From Knufia peltigerae (Eukaryota; Ascomycota; Eurotiomycetes; Chaetothyriales; Trichomeriaceae): 64,000 nt of DNA. Below, piece after piece: positions 34,620-46,701 of the stretch (position 1 is the first letter of the stretch; each line of letters opens with the position of its first letter). The DNA is taken from assembly GCA_030247855.1 (NCBI GenBank), contig JAPDRN010000005.1:620001-684000 (forward strand), read 5' to 3'. A program made the position numbers and the translations under genes. The notes beneath the pieces are model-generated. The model made no database searches. It was not told the DNA's origin and saw nothing but the letters and a program-made list of their open reading frames with translations.

Positions 34620-37600
34620 GCAATGAGTTGTTGGCGCAGACATAGTTATGTCAGCATCCATCTCATGTGATTCCGTCGGGACGGAATATAGATCTACCGT
34701 TTGAGATAAGCTGCTTCGTGCGAGTATAAGCACTCGTAGGAAAAGGCGTAGATGCCCTTCAAGGTATAGAGTAGTTACTTGAAGTTATAGGTCACCGCAT
34801 GGCTCTGATTCATTCTCCCCACTTACATGGCTGCTGAGGGAAGCCATAAAATACAATCCATGTCACTTCAGCCAGAACAGCAACTCGCTTGTGCAGATGT
34901 TCTTCGTTGATCGTCTAGATCAAGTCGAATGCAGAGTGTAATTCTGCGCATCTGATTCCAAGGTTGGATGCCCCAGCTTGATCCAATGGTGTATCGTAGA
35001 CTTTGAAACGAAATCAGAGATTATTGAAGCGCGAACATTGATTCGGCAGAGTGGGACGTAAAACCGGTTGAAATCCCCGAGCCGCATATTCGGGCATATT
35101 TTAATCCAACATCAAGCAACATCACCTTGACTGCTGTGATTATCATAATCTGTATTGATGAATTATATCATGAAATTAACTTTAGGCTGAAGTCGCATTG
35201 TCGTATTGTCGCAAATTATTGGACAGTGATGAAGAAAAACCTTGCTTCACCTTCAGTCAGAGCAGCCAGAGCCACAGCTCCTGGCAAGGTCTATTTTGCT
35301 GCAAAAATTGACGTGCAATGGATGGATGAATACCTCTTCATGGAGATGAACTTTCCCTTTTATGAATTTTTCAAGCTGAAAGACGGGGTCCAGCTTCTTC
35401 CTTTGTGATTGATATTTGCCCATACCCGGGCCAAATGATGTCCTCTCAAAGTTTCCGTCAGTGTCCAGCACCTGAGATTGAACGACATTCATGGTCGAGG
35501 TTTGTCAAATGTGAAAGCTGCCATTCCACAAGATGGAGACCGAGGTATTTGTCGCAATGAGTATACCGGGCCCCTACAGCTGCAAATGAATCTCAGAACA
35601 CTTCCTCGGCGTCGAAAAATGCCCGAAATGTTGAAGAGCAAATCATCCGCAAACCGGAATACGGTAAAGCTTTAGCTATTGCTGCTTTTTGCTGGTCTTT
35701 CATTGTTGTTGGTATGTCAAGAATCGAAGATATGCGGGCTATGAGACCGCTGTATAGACTTCTGTCGACGAACCTTTTGACCAGCTAACCAGCTGGAACC
35801 AAGAGAGCAAGAGCAAGGTGAGCTGACTACTGTACCCCTGACAACTAACCTCGGTGCCAGCTGCACTGACCTGCGTCATATCTGCAGCGTGAGGCAGGCA
35901 CTTCTGGCTCTTATGTGAGAACCCCTCTTGCGTCGGGGTAAGCAAGGTCGATGGCTGTGGGACGGAATACTCTTGCGGCTCAGCAACCAGATCGGCGATG
36001 TCCAGCGACAATTCATGGGCTTTGGTTATCGGGTGCCAACCTGCACTAGAGAATCATTGAGGTCCAGAAATTTCGTTTCGACGCTTGAAGCATGTCATTG
36101 CCCGGCGATACCAGACTCATGTGATGACAGCACACTGATCGAGATCGCGACAGGAATATCCTTCATCGAATCCCGACTGATCCTGCAACGAGTACATCAT
36201 CTCTTGAGAATTGTGAGGGAACAACGACTGTGTTGGTTCGAACCTAGGGTTTCAGGTCGATGGATCGAGACGGGATCGTGAAATGAGAAAGGATTGAGGG
36301 CAATTCACCCCATCGACGTAATTTGTGACGATGTCAGTGAAACAATTGCTCTGCAATTTTGACATACAAAGCATGTTGTGTATTGCCCGATGATGTGGTG
36401 ATCTCCACCATAACGGACAGCTCGAGAGCCGATGAATGTTACGAGCACGAATATCGTGTTTGGGGCCATGATCATCGACCTGCAAGCCCAAACAAGCCTT
36501 CGATCATCGACATGGGGATATGATGCACCACCCGCAAAACAATCAAGCTGTGCACTCCCGCATCAGCATTTCGAAATTCCGCTCTTCTCTTACCAAACTT
36601 TCTGCAAGCAAAATATTCTAATTAGAACCACAGGAGTGAGCAGCACTATCGGAAGGTTAAAGTCCTGGGATCTTCATGTGGTGATGAGCCTCAACAGCGC
36701 AGTACGCTTGTAATGATATTTGTTTGTCTTGCGGTAGGCGAATAAAGCCATTGGGGATGGCCTGCCGTCAGTGTTTTGGCATCGTCAGTCCGATACGGAA
36801 TCGGGGAGCCTCGTGTGAAGGTCTGATCTCCTCCAAGCTGCAGCGGGATGGGGTGGCCACTAATAGTGGAGATATGATGTCTTCAGGGCCCAGGAGGCGA
36901 AGTCATGCAATATGACGATGACTTCGACTGTTGTATTTGGCCAATGCATGGTGTCACCCTATCACAATGGCCCACCAAACTTCCTTTCGCGTCGGACATA
37001 TCCAGTGTCGCTGTTTATGGGCCTGTTGGTAGCTTGGAAGAGAGTTTGGGATTCTGTGCTGACACTCGGATGCAGCAACGAGGCGAGGAGTCGTCTGCAA
37101 TCAATCCCTGTGCAATGCCGCTGTCATTGGAAAATGTTTGCGCTCCTCATCCAAGAATCCTTGTCTCATCGAAAGGATCGAAGATGGAATCGAGCCGATG
37201 GAAGGATGTTTCCTGTGGCATGTTGCACACATTGGTGGAAACACGCCCTCATCATCATGGAGAAAAACAGAGTTCGCCATCAAGACCCTTGACAAAAACA
37301 CCATGTCTTGCCCACCACGTGAGAAATGACCCGATTATTGTGGGAACAGGAGACCAGAAAAGGGCGTGAGTGAGGGAGAAGAGATCGAGCACTGACTTGT
37401 TGGGGTGGAAGGAGCATGACGTTGCTTGTTGGAAGGTATGATGCAACTGATCGACGAGGCTGTTTCCCCTGGTGCCTCGAACACGCCCCATACGAGTACG
37501 AGCTACGGATTACGCATAGGGGTGTTGAAGGTGAGGGAGTTCATCTTACCACTCATAACTCATACTCGTACACACGATTACCGTCAAAAAGAGCTACAAA

Positions 37601-38008
37601 CCGGGATCATTGTCACAGGATGATTGAGATTTAATCATCGTACCACTACTTTGTTGTTGTAATACATCAACAAGTGGAGCTTAGGTGACGTGGAAAATAA
37701 GAAGAACTGTAGAGACATGCAATTTGTACATTGATAACCAATCAGGTAGCGAAGCATTGAGAAATTGTTCCTCTACCAGAAAAAGAAACAACTATAATCG
37801 CTGATGCAGATAAAAATACATGATCAACCAGTACGTTTGCGAAGACTCCGCAACTCCAAGCTAGATGGACATTATAGTCCCTTGTGTTATAATTTGGCAA
37901 AGTTAACCATCAAAATATAGCACTGCGCCTCCTGTCCTAAAGATGCGGCTCTGATATCGCGGCTTGCTCAAAGGCCCACTCAGGAATCGAAAATGGATGA
38001 AGTAGAGA

Positions 38009-38254
38009 CTAAAATGATGACCGTGACGAATTGCTGCTATGCGTACTTGATTTGGATAGGCTGCCCTGGGCGTGTGCATCAACAGCTTGCTGTGAGGGAG
38101 AACTCCGTCGTCGGGCTGACCGTGTCGCAGCTTCCATTTGCTGCTTGGTGTGCATGTGCATCATCTTTGAGTATGAAGTCATGGCGACAAGAGGGTCTGA
38201 GTTATAATCGAGGGACTCTGATGGAGTGGTGAGGTATTCAACAGAGGCAGGCAT
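38009..38254 (-). CDS. Small hypothetical protein, 81 residues
   Basis: The frame from the ATG at 38254 reads MPASVEYLTTPSESLDYN, then DPLVAMTSYSKMMHMHTKQQ, an internal basic RSARRRSS and a Ser-rich tail. The block from SLDYN to the arginine cluster looks like a short conserved fungal motif, with Met/His-rich amphipathic character, and my recollection is that similar short proteins occur in other ascomycetes. No known function. An upstream in-frame ATG at 38410 would add 52 residues that look like leader sequence. Overlapping open frames here are less protein-like. It is the only plausible gene in the 34-40 kb interval. Confidence 0.5.
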   Translation of the reverse strand: MPASVEYLTTPSESLDYNSDPLVAMTSYSKMMHMHTKQQMEAATRSARRRSSPSQQAVDAHAQGSLSKSSTHSSNSSRSSF

Positions 38255-40249
38255 TTTGTTACTGGGTTGTATATTTTCTTTCCGAAGAGGAAGATGGAAG
38301 AGAGGTTGCACGTAGGACAATGGCCCTGAGGTTTTGTTCTTGAGAATGGCTTGAGTTTGTGAGATGTTGTGGTTGGTGAAGTTGCCGGTTCGTTGCTGGA
38401 CATCAGGCAATATATATCATTATCAAAGCTAGTGAACCTTCGAGGCTTGAAGCGGCACAGCATTATCACTCGCACTAGGGAAAGAAGGGTATGACCACAT
38501 CGTGGAGGTAAATGCTCCAATGCTCAGAGGACGGTGGCGTGCGCTAAAAGCTGTTGAAGCGCGAACGGACGCGGAGAGCCATCTGCAAGCTGCCGCATGG
38601 GTCGTGGTGGTCGAGCCAGTCAACGGGCATGTCGAGAACCCAGACTGACATAGATTGCCGATCAGACATCAACAAGTTGGCCTTCGATCCCAGCGTAACT
38701 TTCGATTTCCAAGGACGTCCTGGGGATCGAACGAATAACGTGTGCAGCCACCGGGTCGTCGAGGTGGATCACGACCCTGCCGATCAGCAGAGTAGGGTCC
38801 ATGGCCGGTCAAGGGGCAATGCAGAGTGATACCATCTCGCATCCACCTAGCAATTGGTTCCAGACCCAATAGGTGTTCTTGTGAAGCTTGAGTAAAGGGA
38901 GATTTTGAGGATTGTCAGGGTCCTTTTTGTTGTTTCCTCAAGCTGTGATGAGTGTAAGAGATCAACGGTGGGATGGGGTTCTGAGGAGGAGTCTGGACCT
39001 CCCCAGCAGACAGGACGAGTTGATCGAGACTCTGCTTACCATACGGGATACGTGTCAAATCGATCAAATTGTTACAGTGCATATGCGTACCGTGCGTGAA
39101 AATGGCAGCTTCTGAGGAAGGCCATGCCCAACCCCTTCGAACTGACTACTCGTCTTTTCCCGGTACGAGGAGGAAGATGTGGTCGTGTAGCGGCAGCAAT
39201 GGGTGGAATGCGGGTCGCAGTCAACAGACACAGTAAGGTTGGGAAGATTCAACGTATGACGTCGGACAAGCATTTCTGAAACCCCAAAGCTGCTCGTTGA
39301 TTTGCTGCCTTGTCTTCCCAGCCTTGCGCCTGCAACTCGTCAAGCTCGTACTCGTACAACTGACCTCATGAACATGGACAAAGGACCCTTATCCATCGAC
39401 ATCATCATGGCAATTTTCATTTTCCCATCTGTCGCACGACCACTACAGTGCAGAACCCTTGTAGATCACTCTTCAGATGACTCGTCACTCCTACGAGAAC
39501 CTTAGGCACGAGTATGGGTCACGGAACATCACTTCAGTCTCACTTTATGGGAGTCTGGAACCAGTTGTCAACATCGAGTCAAGACCTCCCGAGTGGCAAT
39601 AGCCATTTGATGCAACCAAGACGTGATCGGGAAGAAAACATCCCCACTTGATACGCATGACAGTTCAAAGCGCAAATACCAACGAGAATAACGTGTACGT
39701 GAGTCTGAACAAGTATGCGCACCGACCACAACAACTCACCATTTTCTACCTCGGGGCCTTGAACATTGCGCCGAACCAACCGATGATGAGAATGTTCAGA
39801 CGAGTACCCATAGATATCCATACCGCATACTTCAAGAAAAAGTATTGCGAACTGTTATTTGTCGTACGAGTAAGGTAAAAAAAAGTCGCATGGCAGAGAG
39901 AAGCACACATACGAGTACGACATGACGGAGCGGAAGCATATCTGCGAGGACATAATGATTTTTCCCGTCCTCCCCAATAGGTATGATTCAGATGAGCTCT
40001 CTCCTGCAGCCAGTCCTTTCAATTATTGGAGAAGACTTCCCGTGTAGGCACAGAGAGAGAGGCCTTTCCTGCTGTCCGAAAGAGCGGCACCACAAGCCAC
40101 TGCAGTCTTAGTCTAACGCCAATGCCGCAGCTTTATTGTAATGTCCCACTGTCGTACACATAAGCCCCGTCCGAGCCAATAAACATTGCATGTCATGATT
40201 ATTATGTGGAAGCCGTCTTAATGGTGCGACAAGGTCTTATTCAACTCTA
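38255..40249. other. Gene-poor interval right of the small-protein gene
   Basis: Two kilobases with short unconvincing open frames. The CTCGTACTCGT/ACGAGTACGA motif recurs near 39345 and 39910 (also near 37491 in the preceding interval). The left edge is the presumed promoter of the 81-residue gene and has one TTGCCGG at 38384. The right edge is 3' sequence of the CID-RRM gene. Confidence 0.4.
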
Positions 40250-42203
40250 CTAACGTGGCCCTCCCCTGTCGTTCCGATGAGATGACTGCGACGGAGGTGC
40301 GTACGATGACCAGGGATCTGACTGAGGTGGGAAGGTTGACGGGGCTGGCGGAGGTAGCAATGGAAGCGAGCTGAAAGGCGGATTTCCCGCGAGATAAGAC
40401 GGCGGCGGAGGAGGTGGAGGAGGCCACGGGCCTTGCCAGTTCGGTGGCGGTACAGGAAAGCTTCCAGGTTGGAAAGGCGGTGGTCTTGGGTAGGCCTGAT
40501 CCAATGGATGAGGAGGAAGGAGAGGCGCGCTGTTTACTGGAGGTATCAAATCTGATCGCTGCGGTTGGCCAAATGCGTGGAAACCTCCATTGTGTGGATA
40601 TGGAGGAGATCTTGATCGCAGACCATCGTCGTTGTGACCAGCTTGGTCGGACGGGCGAGCAATCTGTACCGAGACTTTCCGATCTAGAATTTCCTTTCCA
40701 GAGAGGCTTCGACTCGCATTTTCTGCTTGAGAAGCAGTTTGTAGATTGACGAAGCCATAACCCGCAGGTCGATTGGTTCGTGGGTTGATGGGAAGAAAGA
40801 CCGAGGAACTATTCATATATCAGTTAAATGATCCTTACAACCATTCGTCAATCTTCAGCTTACACATCGTAATCCATAAAGAATGACTTGAGGTCAGATT
40901 CAGTTGCCGCGTAGGGGAGATTGCCTATATGCAAACGGCATCCTTCAGTATTCGACGTATGGCTCTTCTTCTGTAGAGTAGGTGCAGGGCTGTAATCTCG
41001 GCTTCTACTCGTGCTCGGACGGCGTCGGTCATTTTCATTTCGGTGTCTGGAGAGTGATCTGCTGGAGGACCGCATCGATCGGTCATCACTGGAGTCGCTA
41101 TAACGTCGTCGTTTGTAAGCAACGCGACTACGGCTTCTGCGTGAATCTCGTGAGCGACTGCTTTGGGAAGCACCATTCTCAGATAAGTCCCGCTTTCTCA
41201 TTTTTTCGCAAAAGGATCGAGACCAGCCGTAGTAAGTGTCGCCGACAAGGTCCCCAGTCTCGCTGCGATATGATATCTGACCCATGTCATCGACATCAAC
41301 TTTCACACCCTTGTCCTCGAGCTCAGAAATGGCATCGTCCATACTCTTGACATCTTCTAAGAAGTCTTTCAAGGCATTGACGAGACTGTCGTCAGCTGGG
41401 CCAGATGAAAGCTGCAATGCGCGCATTTGCTCGGAGCGGATAGGCTGTAAACTATTCGGCACGATATGCGGCATAAGATTTCCTGCCGGTAAATCCCAAA
41501 AGGGAGCTGAAGGATCTCCATGCGTAGCTGGAAGTATGAATGGCGATTCTTTGCTGCAACTGCCGCCTTTTGCCTGTCCTTGGGTTTCATGTACAGTCTC
41601 CTGAGTCTTCACGTCTGCGGGATCCAACAATTTCAGAAGGACATTATCTTTGAAGTAGCCTGCCTCTTTCCATATCTTTACGATATCTTGCAGTCGCCTT
41701 GTGACTTTTGTTTTTGCCTCTTTGGCAGCTAATTGAAACATTTCATGTAGGTAAGGTCCCAAAGACTCTGTAAGATTGGTCTGATAGTGGGACTCGGATG
41801 TGTGGTATTTTCCATGATGCAGAAGGTCATTCAGCAGGTATATGAGATGTAGTCGTCGTCTTTGTAGACTGTGGCTCGCATTGTCGTTCGCTGACGATGT
41901 AAGATGTTTAGAGACCGAGGCCAGGAATTTTCCAAATGCAGCAGTCCTTGCTGAAGATACTACTACATTTTCGAGAAGCCATTCCTTGCATGTCTATAAG
42001 TCTTCAGTCAATCTAATCCATGAATTTCAGAGTCATGCTGGACTCATTCAGACCTGAATATTCTGCCTGGAACAGCAAGCGAGAGTGGCATCGAAGACAT
42101 CATGAAATTTTGTCAAGTCCTCTCGGGTCACTTTGGTGACATCGGCACGAAATAAAGACGCGCCAAATGCGGCTTTGGCCAGCGAAATATGATGCGAGGC
42201 CAT
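40250..42203 (-). CDS. CID and RRM domain RNA-binding protein with SR-like and polyproline regions
   Basis: Three exons (42054-42203, 40864-41993, 40808 down to 40250) give 612 residues. The N-terminal ~150 residues form a CTD-interaction domain, ending in the diagnostic LHLIYLLNDLLHHGKYH. A linker follows, then an RS-rich stretch (SRSRDSRRSRSR). An RRM follows with RNP2 RLHIGNLPY and RNP1 RPAGYGFVNL; the last intron falls inside it. The tail is proline-rich (WPPPPPPPPSYL). Proteins with CID plus RRM link RNA polymerase II phospho-CTD to splicing or 3' processing (SCAF-like and Nrd1/Seb1-like proteins). The first donor is GTCTGA, weak but required for IQTCKEWLLENV. It diverges from RAD14 over 309 bases. 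Nuclear location is expected. Confidence 0.92.
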
Positions 42204-42512
42204 GAAAGAAGTTGCCTCGTTGGCCTTGTTGGTTGGGAAGACGAATTCATGCAAAGTACAGATGCTCCATATAGTGCGCGATGCTCCGTTCTATATTATT
42301 CTCCGCCATTTCGATACGAGTTGATCTGTGCTTATGTAATTCATCACTTTTGTTTGACTGCGGTGCCTGCAAAGACCTAGTTTACGTCGTTCGCCTCTGC
42401 AACCACTCCCGCTAATTTCCCTTGTCTCGGTGAGGAAGGCACCTACTGCTCTTGAGTCACTCACAAGACCTGATTTCCTCTCTATCGGTGTCCGTCTACT
42501 CATTCAAATGCC
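42204..42512. promoter_or_regulatory. Compact bidirectional promoter, CID-RRM gene and RAD14
   Basis: Only 309 bases separate the two divergent start codons, so transcription of an RNA-processing factor and a DNA-repair factor is driven from one short region. No specific site is recognised. Confidence 0.6.
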
Positions 42513-43595
42513 ATGTCCGCCCGCCCTACCACACCCCCCAAGAGTGGCGAGGCACCGTCTTCACCATTGACGCCTGAGCAAGTTAGGAGGATCGAAATTA
42601 ACAGACTCAAAGCAAAAGCGCTCAGAGAGCAACGAGATGGTGAAACAGCTCCGACATCTTCGGCCCAGCCAGCGGATTGCGCAGTTGCTGGGCAGAAGCG
42701 CAGCTTTGCGACTTTCGCCGGCACATCTACTTCCAATCGAGATGCCAGATCCCCAATGAACCCTACACGGCCTCTCGAAGCCATTCAACCGGCACGGAAC
42801 TTTGCCAAATACGTCGAATATGACTTCAGTAAGATGACAGACACAAAGGGTGGGTTTCTGACTGCGGACGATGACCCTCACAATAAAGCATTACATACCG
42901 ATGAACAGGATCCTAGACCCACTCACATGACACAGAAAGAATGGGAAAGAGCACAACTGCTCAGATCGTTGCGCAACCAGAAGGCAGGACCATTCGAACC
43001 GGGAATCAGCGCTGCCAAAGATGATAATATTAATTCGTGTCGGGATTGCGGGACACGAGAAGTCGATTGGAAATGGTTGGAGGTCTTCGGCATTGCTGTT
43101 TGCAACGCGTGCAAAGACAAATATCCAGAGAAATACAGCTTACTCACAAAGACCGAGGCAAAGGAGGACTATCTGCTGACTGACCCTGAACTGAAAGATG
43201 AGAAGTTACTCCCACACCTGGAAAGACCCAACCCACACAAGTCGACCTGGCACAATATGTTTCTTTACCTCCGATGCCAGGTCGAAGAATATGCCTTTTC
43301 AGAAAGGAAATGGGGCTCTGCTGAGGCCTTGGATGCCGAATTTGAAAGGAGGCAGGACGACAAGAAGCGGCGCAAGGAGAGCAAGTTCAAGTCCAGACTG
43401 GCAGATTTGAAGAAGCGGACCAGAGTAGAAGCACATCAGCGCAGTCGGAAAGGCGGAGGAGGGAATTTTGGTGATGATTTTGGCGAAGGCAAGCATGTGC
43501 ATGAATTTGGGCGGCCGATAGACAATCCAGAGAGCGGAATCCCTGTCAAGAAATGTGTTATATGCGGACTAGAAGTCGAGGAATTGGATCTGTAA
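42513..43595 (+). CDS. RAD14: DNA repair protein RAD14 (XPA homolog)
   Basis: A single exon of 360 residues. The XPA zinc finger is C176-x2-C179-x17-C197-x2-C200 (SCRDCG to CNACK), with the characteristic KWLEVFGIAVCNACKDKYP. The following DNA-binding segment includes LLTKTEAKEDYLLTDPEL and NPHKSTWHNMFLYLRCQVEE. The N-terminus has the basic helix RRIEINRLKAKALREQR. The C-terminus ends with a second cysteine pair (KKCVICGLE) seen in fungal orthologs. RAD14 recognises damaged DNA and helps assemble the nucleotide excision repair incision complex with RPA and TFIIH in the nucleus. Confidence 0.97.
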   Translation: MSARPTTPPKSGEAPSSPLTPEQVRRIEINRLKAKALREQRDGETAPTSSAQPADCAVAGQKRSFATFAGTSTSNRDARSPMNPTRPLEAIQPARNFAKYVEYDFSKMTDTKGGFLTADDDPHNKALHTDEQDPRPTHMTQKEWERAQLLRSLRNQKAGPFEPGISAAKDDNINSCRDCGTREVDWKWLEVFGIAVCNACKDKYPEKYSLLTKTEAKEDYLLTDPELKDEKLLPHLERPNPHKSTWHNMFLYLRCQVEEYAFSERKWGSAEALDAEFERRQDDKKRRKESKFKSRLADLKKRTRVEAHQRSRKGGGGNFGDDFGEGKHVHEFGRPIDNPESGIPVKKCVICGLEVEELDL

Positions 43596-44026
43596 CATAG
43601 TTATCGAGCGTAATCTATGAGGAATACCTGTGAAATGTATGATCAAGCCATGCTCTCATTTACAAAAACATAGTTGAGTGTTAAACATACGCGGCGGCAT
43701 TGCTTCATTTTCGAATGACAGACAATTGAAGGTGTCGGCGCTAAAAACTGCCGCGCCTCAGACAGACAACAAAGAACATCGTCCGACTCAACACCACGCT
43801 GCTTAGAAGGTTGATCACTTTCTCTTCACCTGCAGTGAATTGCTTCACTGAGTAAACGAACTGTACCCTTTCAATCTATCCATTCCCTCCGAAACCCAAT
43901 CTAAAATTGGCTGCGAAACCCGAAGAAACCCCACAGAGGCCAGCGTGACCCCTACTCACTTCCCTGCGTTCCTTTGAGATGGCTAGATGAAATACTCACA
44001 GCCACACGAGCGCCTGGAAGCGCAAC
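43596..44026. other. Intergenic region upstream of striatin
   Basis: This is the RAD14 3' end and the striatin promoter and leader. A GCGCCTGGAAGCGC palindrome-like stretch lies close to the ATG. No gene is seen. Confidence 0.45.
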
Positions 44027-46701
44027 ATGGCGTGGCAGTCAGGGGCTGGCGGCAGCGGCACAGGAGGGATGGCATCTGGAGATTCTACCGGAGTCCAGGC
44101 ATATACACTTCAAGGTAAAGCTCTTGAACTTTGGCCCGTCCTGGTCAAGGAACTGTCACTGATCAGCCGGCTACAGGTGTTATGCGATTCCTGCAAACCG
44201 AATGGCACAGACATGAACGCGACCGAAATGCGTGGGAGATTGAACGCGAGGAGATGAAGAATCGCATTGCTGTTCTCGAGGGCGAATCACGGACGGGCAA
44301 AGGGATACGACATTCGCTTGAAAAGCATGTGAGACTGCTGGAAGTAGCGTTAAAAGAGGAGCGCCACAAAACAAAGAATAATGACAAGACTGAGGTCGCG
44401 CAAGATACAAAGGACGCGAAGGAAAATGCGCAAAAAGAGCTCAAGTCAATCGCAAAAGGTGTGTCCCTCCTGGTGCAGTGAGGCCTGCTACTGATGTCAA
44501 CCACAACAGGAACCTCCGTGAAAGGTTTGAGCCACTTCGATCCTGAAATTGACGCCGAAAATCATCTTGCCCAAGGTGTACGACAAGAAAAGGAGCGCGA
44601 CAAGTCAAAAAACTACCTCTCTAAATGCTCCTCCGAAATCACGTACCATGTCCTCCCGACTAATGCTCTACCTTCAGATGCTGGTGATTCCTCCCTGTCT
44701 GCAAATGGAAACAATCTCTTTTCAGGACGACAGCCAACTCAGCAAGAGCTTCAAGAAGCATATGTCCAACTACAGCAGGTCAAAGAACAGCAGCAGCAGC
44801 AGCGCAATTCCTCCATGATCAGGGACAATGCCGCACAACAATCACCAGCATTTGAGCCTGCGCCAATTTCTCATTCCAATACACAAATAGCCATTGACAA
44901 TCTTCAAAGAAGACCGACGGAAATCCACATGACAGAGCAAAGCAACCAGCCTATGACTACATTTGACACGAGAAAGAATTTTTTCAATGAGCAAGTACCT
45001 CTTGTCGAAGAGCAGGTCGAGTCCATATCGCACAGTTTTGATGCCTACGGCCGCGAGATTCCTCCAAAAGGGAGGAGCGAACAACCTGCCATTGAGGGGG
45101 TGAAGCAAGAAGTCTCAGATGGCTGGGATTTTGACGATAGCCCAGCGGCCCAGGAGAAGCTCGACGTGAGTGCACAGCACAGACTAGATACTGAGATTTT
45201 TCCCAGTGCGAACCTCATTCCCTCCAAATCGCCTCCACGAGCGCCCGGCTCATATCGACGGAAGAGCTTGGGGAGCAGACGTCGGAGTGAAGGGAGCAAT
45301 GATGCCAGAGAATTAGCCATGAAATCAGACGCTACGCAGTTCAAAGTGCGGTTCGCTATGCGAGGCCACCTGGATGTCGTTCGCTCCGTCATCTTCACCG
45401 GAGGTGGTAGCCCTGCGGAACCCGAGTTTTGCACTGCTAGTGATGACGGAGGCGTGAAAAGATGGCATATCCCGACGACCTACGCACACAATGTCGCTCT
45501 CGGCGATGACCTGGACCGAATAGCACATTTTACACACCGTGGCCACGTTGGAGCCGTTTGCTCACTGGCCGCATGCCCAGCGTCGGGCAATTTCTCCAGC
45601 GGTGGTCGGGCAGCCGGCGACGGATGGATTTTCTCGGGTGGTGAAGACGGAACGGTTAAAGTCTGGGAGCGCGGTCGAGTCGACGCCAAAGCGACGTTGG
45701 AAGGCCACAAAGACGCAGTCTGGGCGTTGTGTTGCTTGCCCGGCACGACAGGGACCATACTTGGTGACCGGTGCTCGCAATATGGAGGACCAGATCGTGT
45801 CCTGCTTGTCGCCGGCGGATCAGACGGGACCATCTTAATTTGGGCCGTGTCCACGCCGCCGCAGCTGACTTCACCACCCTCTGGCAGTCGATCTGCGAGG
45901 GGCAGTCGGAGGGCCAACTCGATCTCGGCTGGCTCAAACTTCCCCAGCTCGCCCCAACCGAGCATCGCGAGCACGACACCGTTCAGCTACAGCCTCGTAC
46001 ATCGAATCGAGAGAGCGCAGCAACCAGCCCCGACGTCCATCTCTCCCCTGGGCATGAATGGCGAGAGCTTCGTCGTTAGCTATCGGGACGCGAGCGTTTT
46101 GGTCTTTGACACTCGATCTGGCGAGGAGATTGTTGGGATGGCCAGTCAAGAAACCTACGACGGAAGTCCCGACACGGGCGTCAACGCGGTCGTGGCCAGC
46201 AGCACTGGTTTCGACACTCGCGATTCGGTGGCCCCGGGCCGACGGGGCTCGATGGGCGAAGACGACGTCGTTCACGGAGCCACAGGGTCGGAGGGAGGCG
46301 TGGAAGGTGTGGTCATTGCCGGCTACGAAGATCGATATATTCGTTTCTTCGATGCTAATAGTGGTACGTATCTAAATTGTCTTGCTTTCTCGTGTTGTTG
46401 TGATACATGCCAAACAAAACCTGACTATTATTTTACAGGACAATGCACTTACACCATGCTCGCACACCCGTCCGCCATCTCGTCCTTGTCGTTGAGTCCC
46501 GACGGAAAAGAATTGGTCTCGGGAGGTCACGATGCGAGTCTACGCTTCTGGTCTCTCGAAAAGAGGAGTTGTACGCAGGAGATTTCGAGCCACCGCATCA
46601 TGAGGGGAGAAGGGGTTTGCAGTGTCGTTTGGAGCCCAGACGGAAGATGGGTCATCAGTTGCGGTGGCGATGGTGCCGTCAAGGTCTTTTCAAGGAGTTG
46701 A
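44027..46701 (+). CDS. Striatin-family WD40 scaffold (STRIPAK subunit)
   Basis: Four exons (44027-44114, 44177-44458, 44510-46363, 46439-46701) give 828 residues. The first splice produces [20 protein letters not shown], the conserved striatin N-terminus containing the caveolin-binding segment, followed by a coiled coil (EREEMKNRIAVLEGE and on). A long disordered region leads to WD40 repeats from about residue 400 (FAMRGHLDVVRSVIF) to the end (GDGAVKVFSRS). Striatin is the regulatory B subunit that ties PP2A to GCK kinases in the STRIPAK complex and is needed for hyphal fusion and fruiting-body development. Intron 3 (46364-46438) is 75 bases, a multiple of three, without an in-frame stop. Confidence 0.95.

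Larger units (their letters stand above)
33963..38008. other. Gene-poor interval left of the small-protein gene
   Basis: Four kilobases with only short, mutually overlapping open frames on both strands. The longest (154 codons, 36905-37369) has no recognisable domain and competes with other frames. The base composition is not strikingly AT-rich and I see no transposase, reverse transcriptase or terminal repeats. The left 600 bases are the NCS1 promoter region, with motif sites and a hairpin described separately. I find no tRNA. Confidence 0.4.

Noticed and set aside
36905..37369. 154-codon open frame in the gene-poor interval
   Set aside because: Overlaps several other open frames on both strands, and the translation is compositionally random with no motif.
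38690..38790. Possible tRNA on the minus strand suggested by GTTCGATCCCC
   Set aside because: The flanking bases do not form a T-stem, acceptor stem or plausible anticodon arm.
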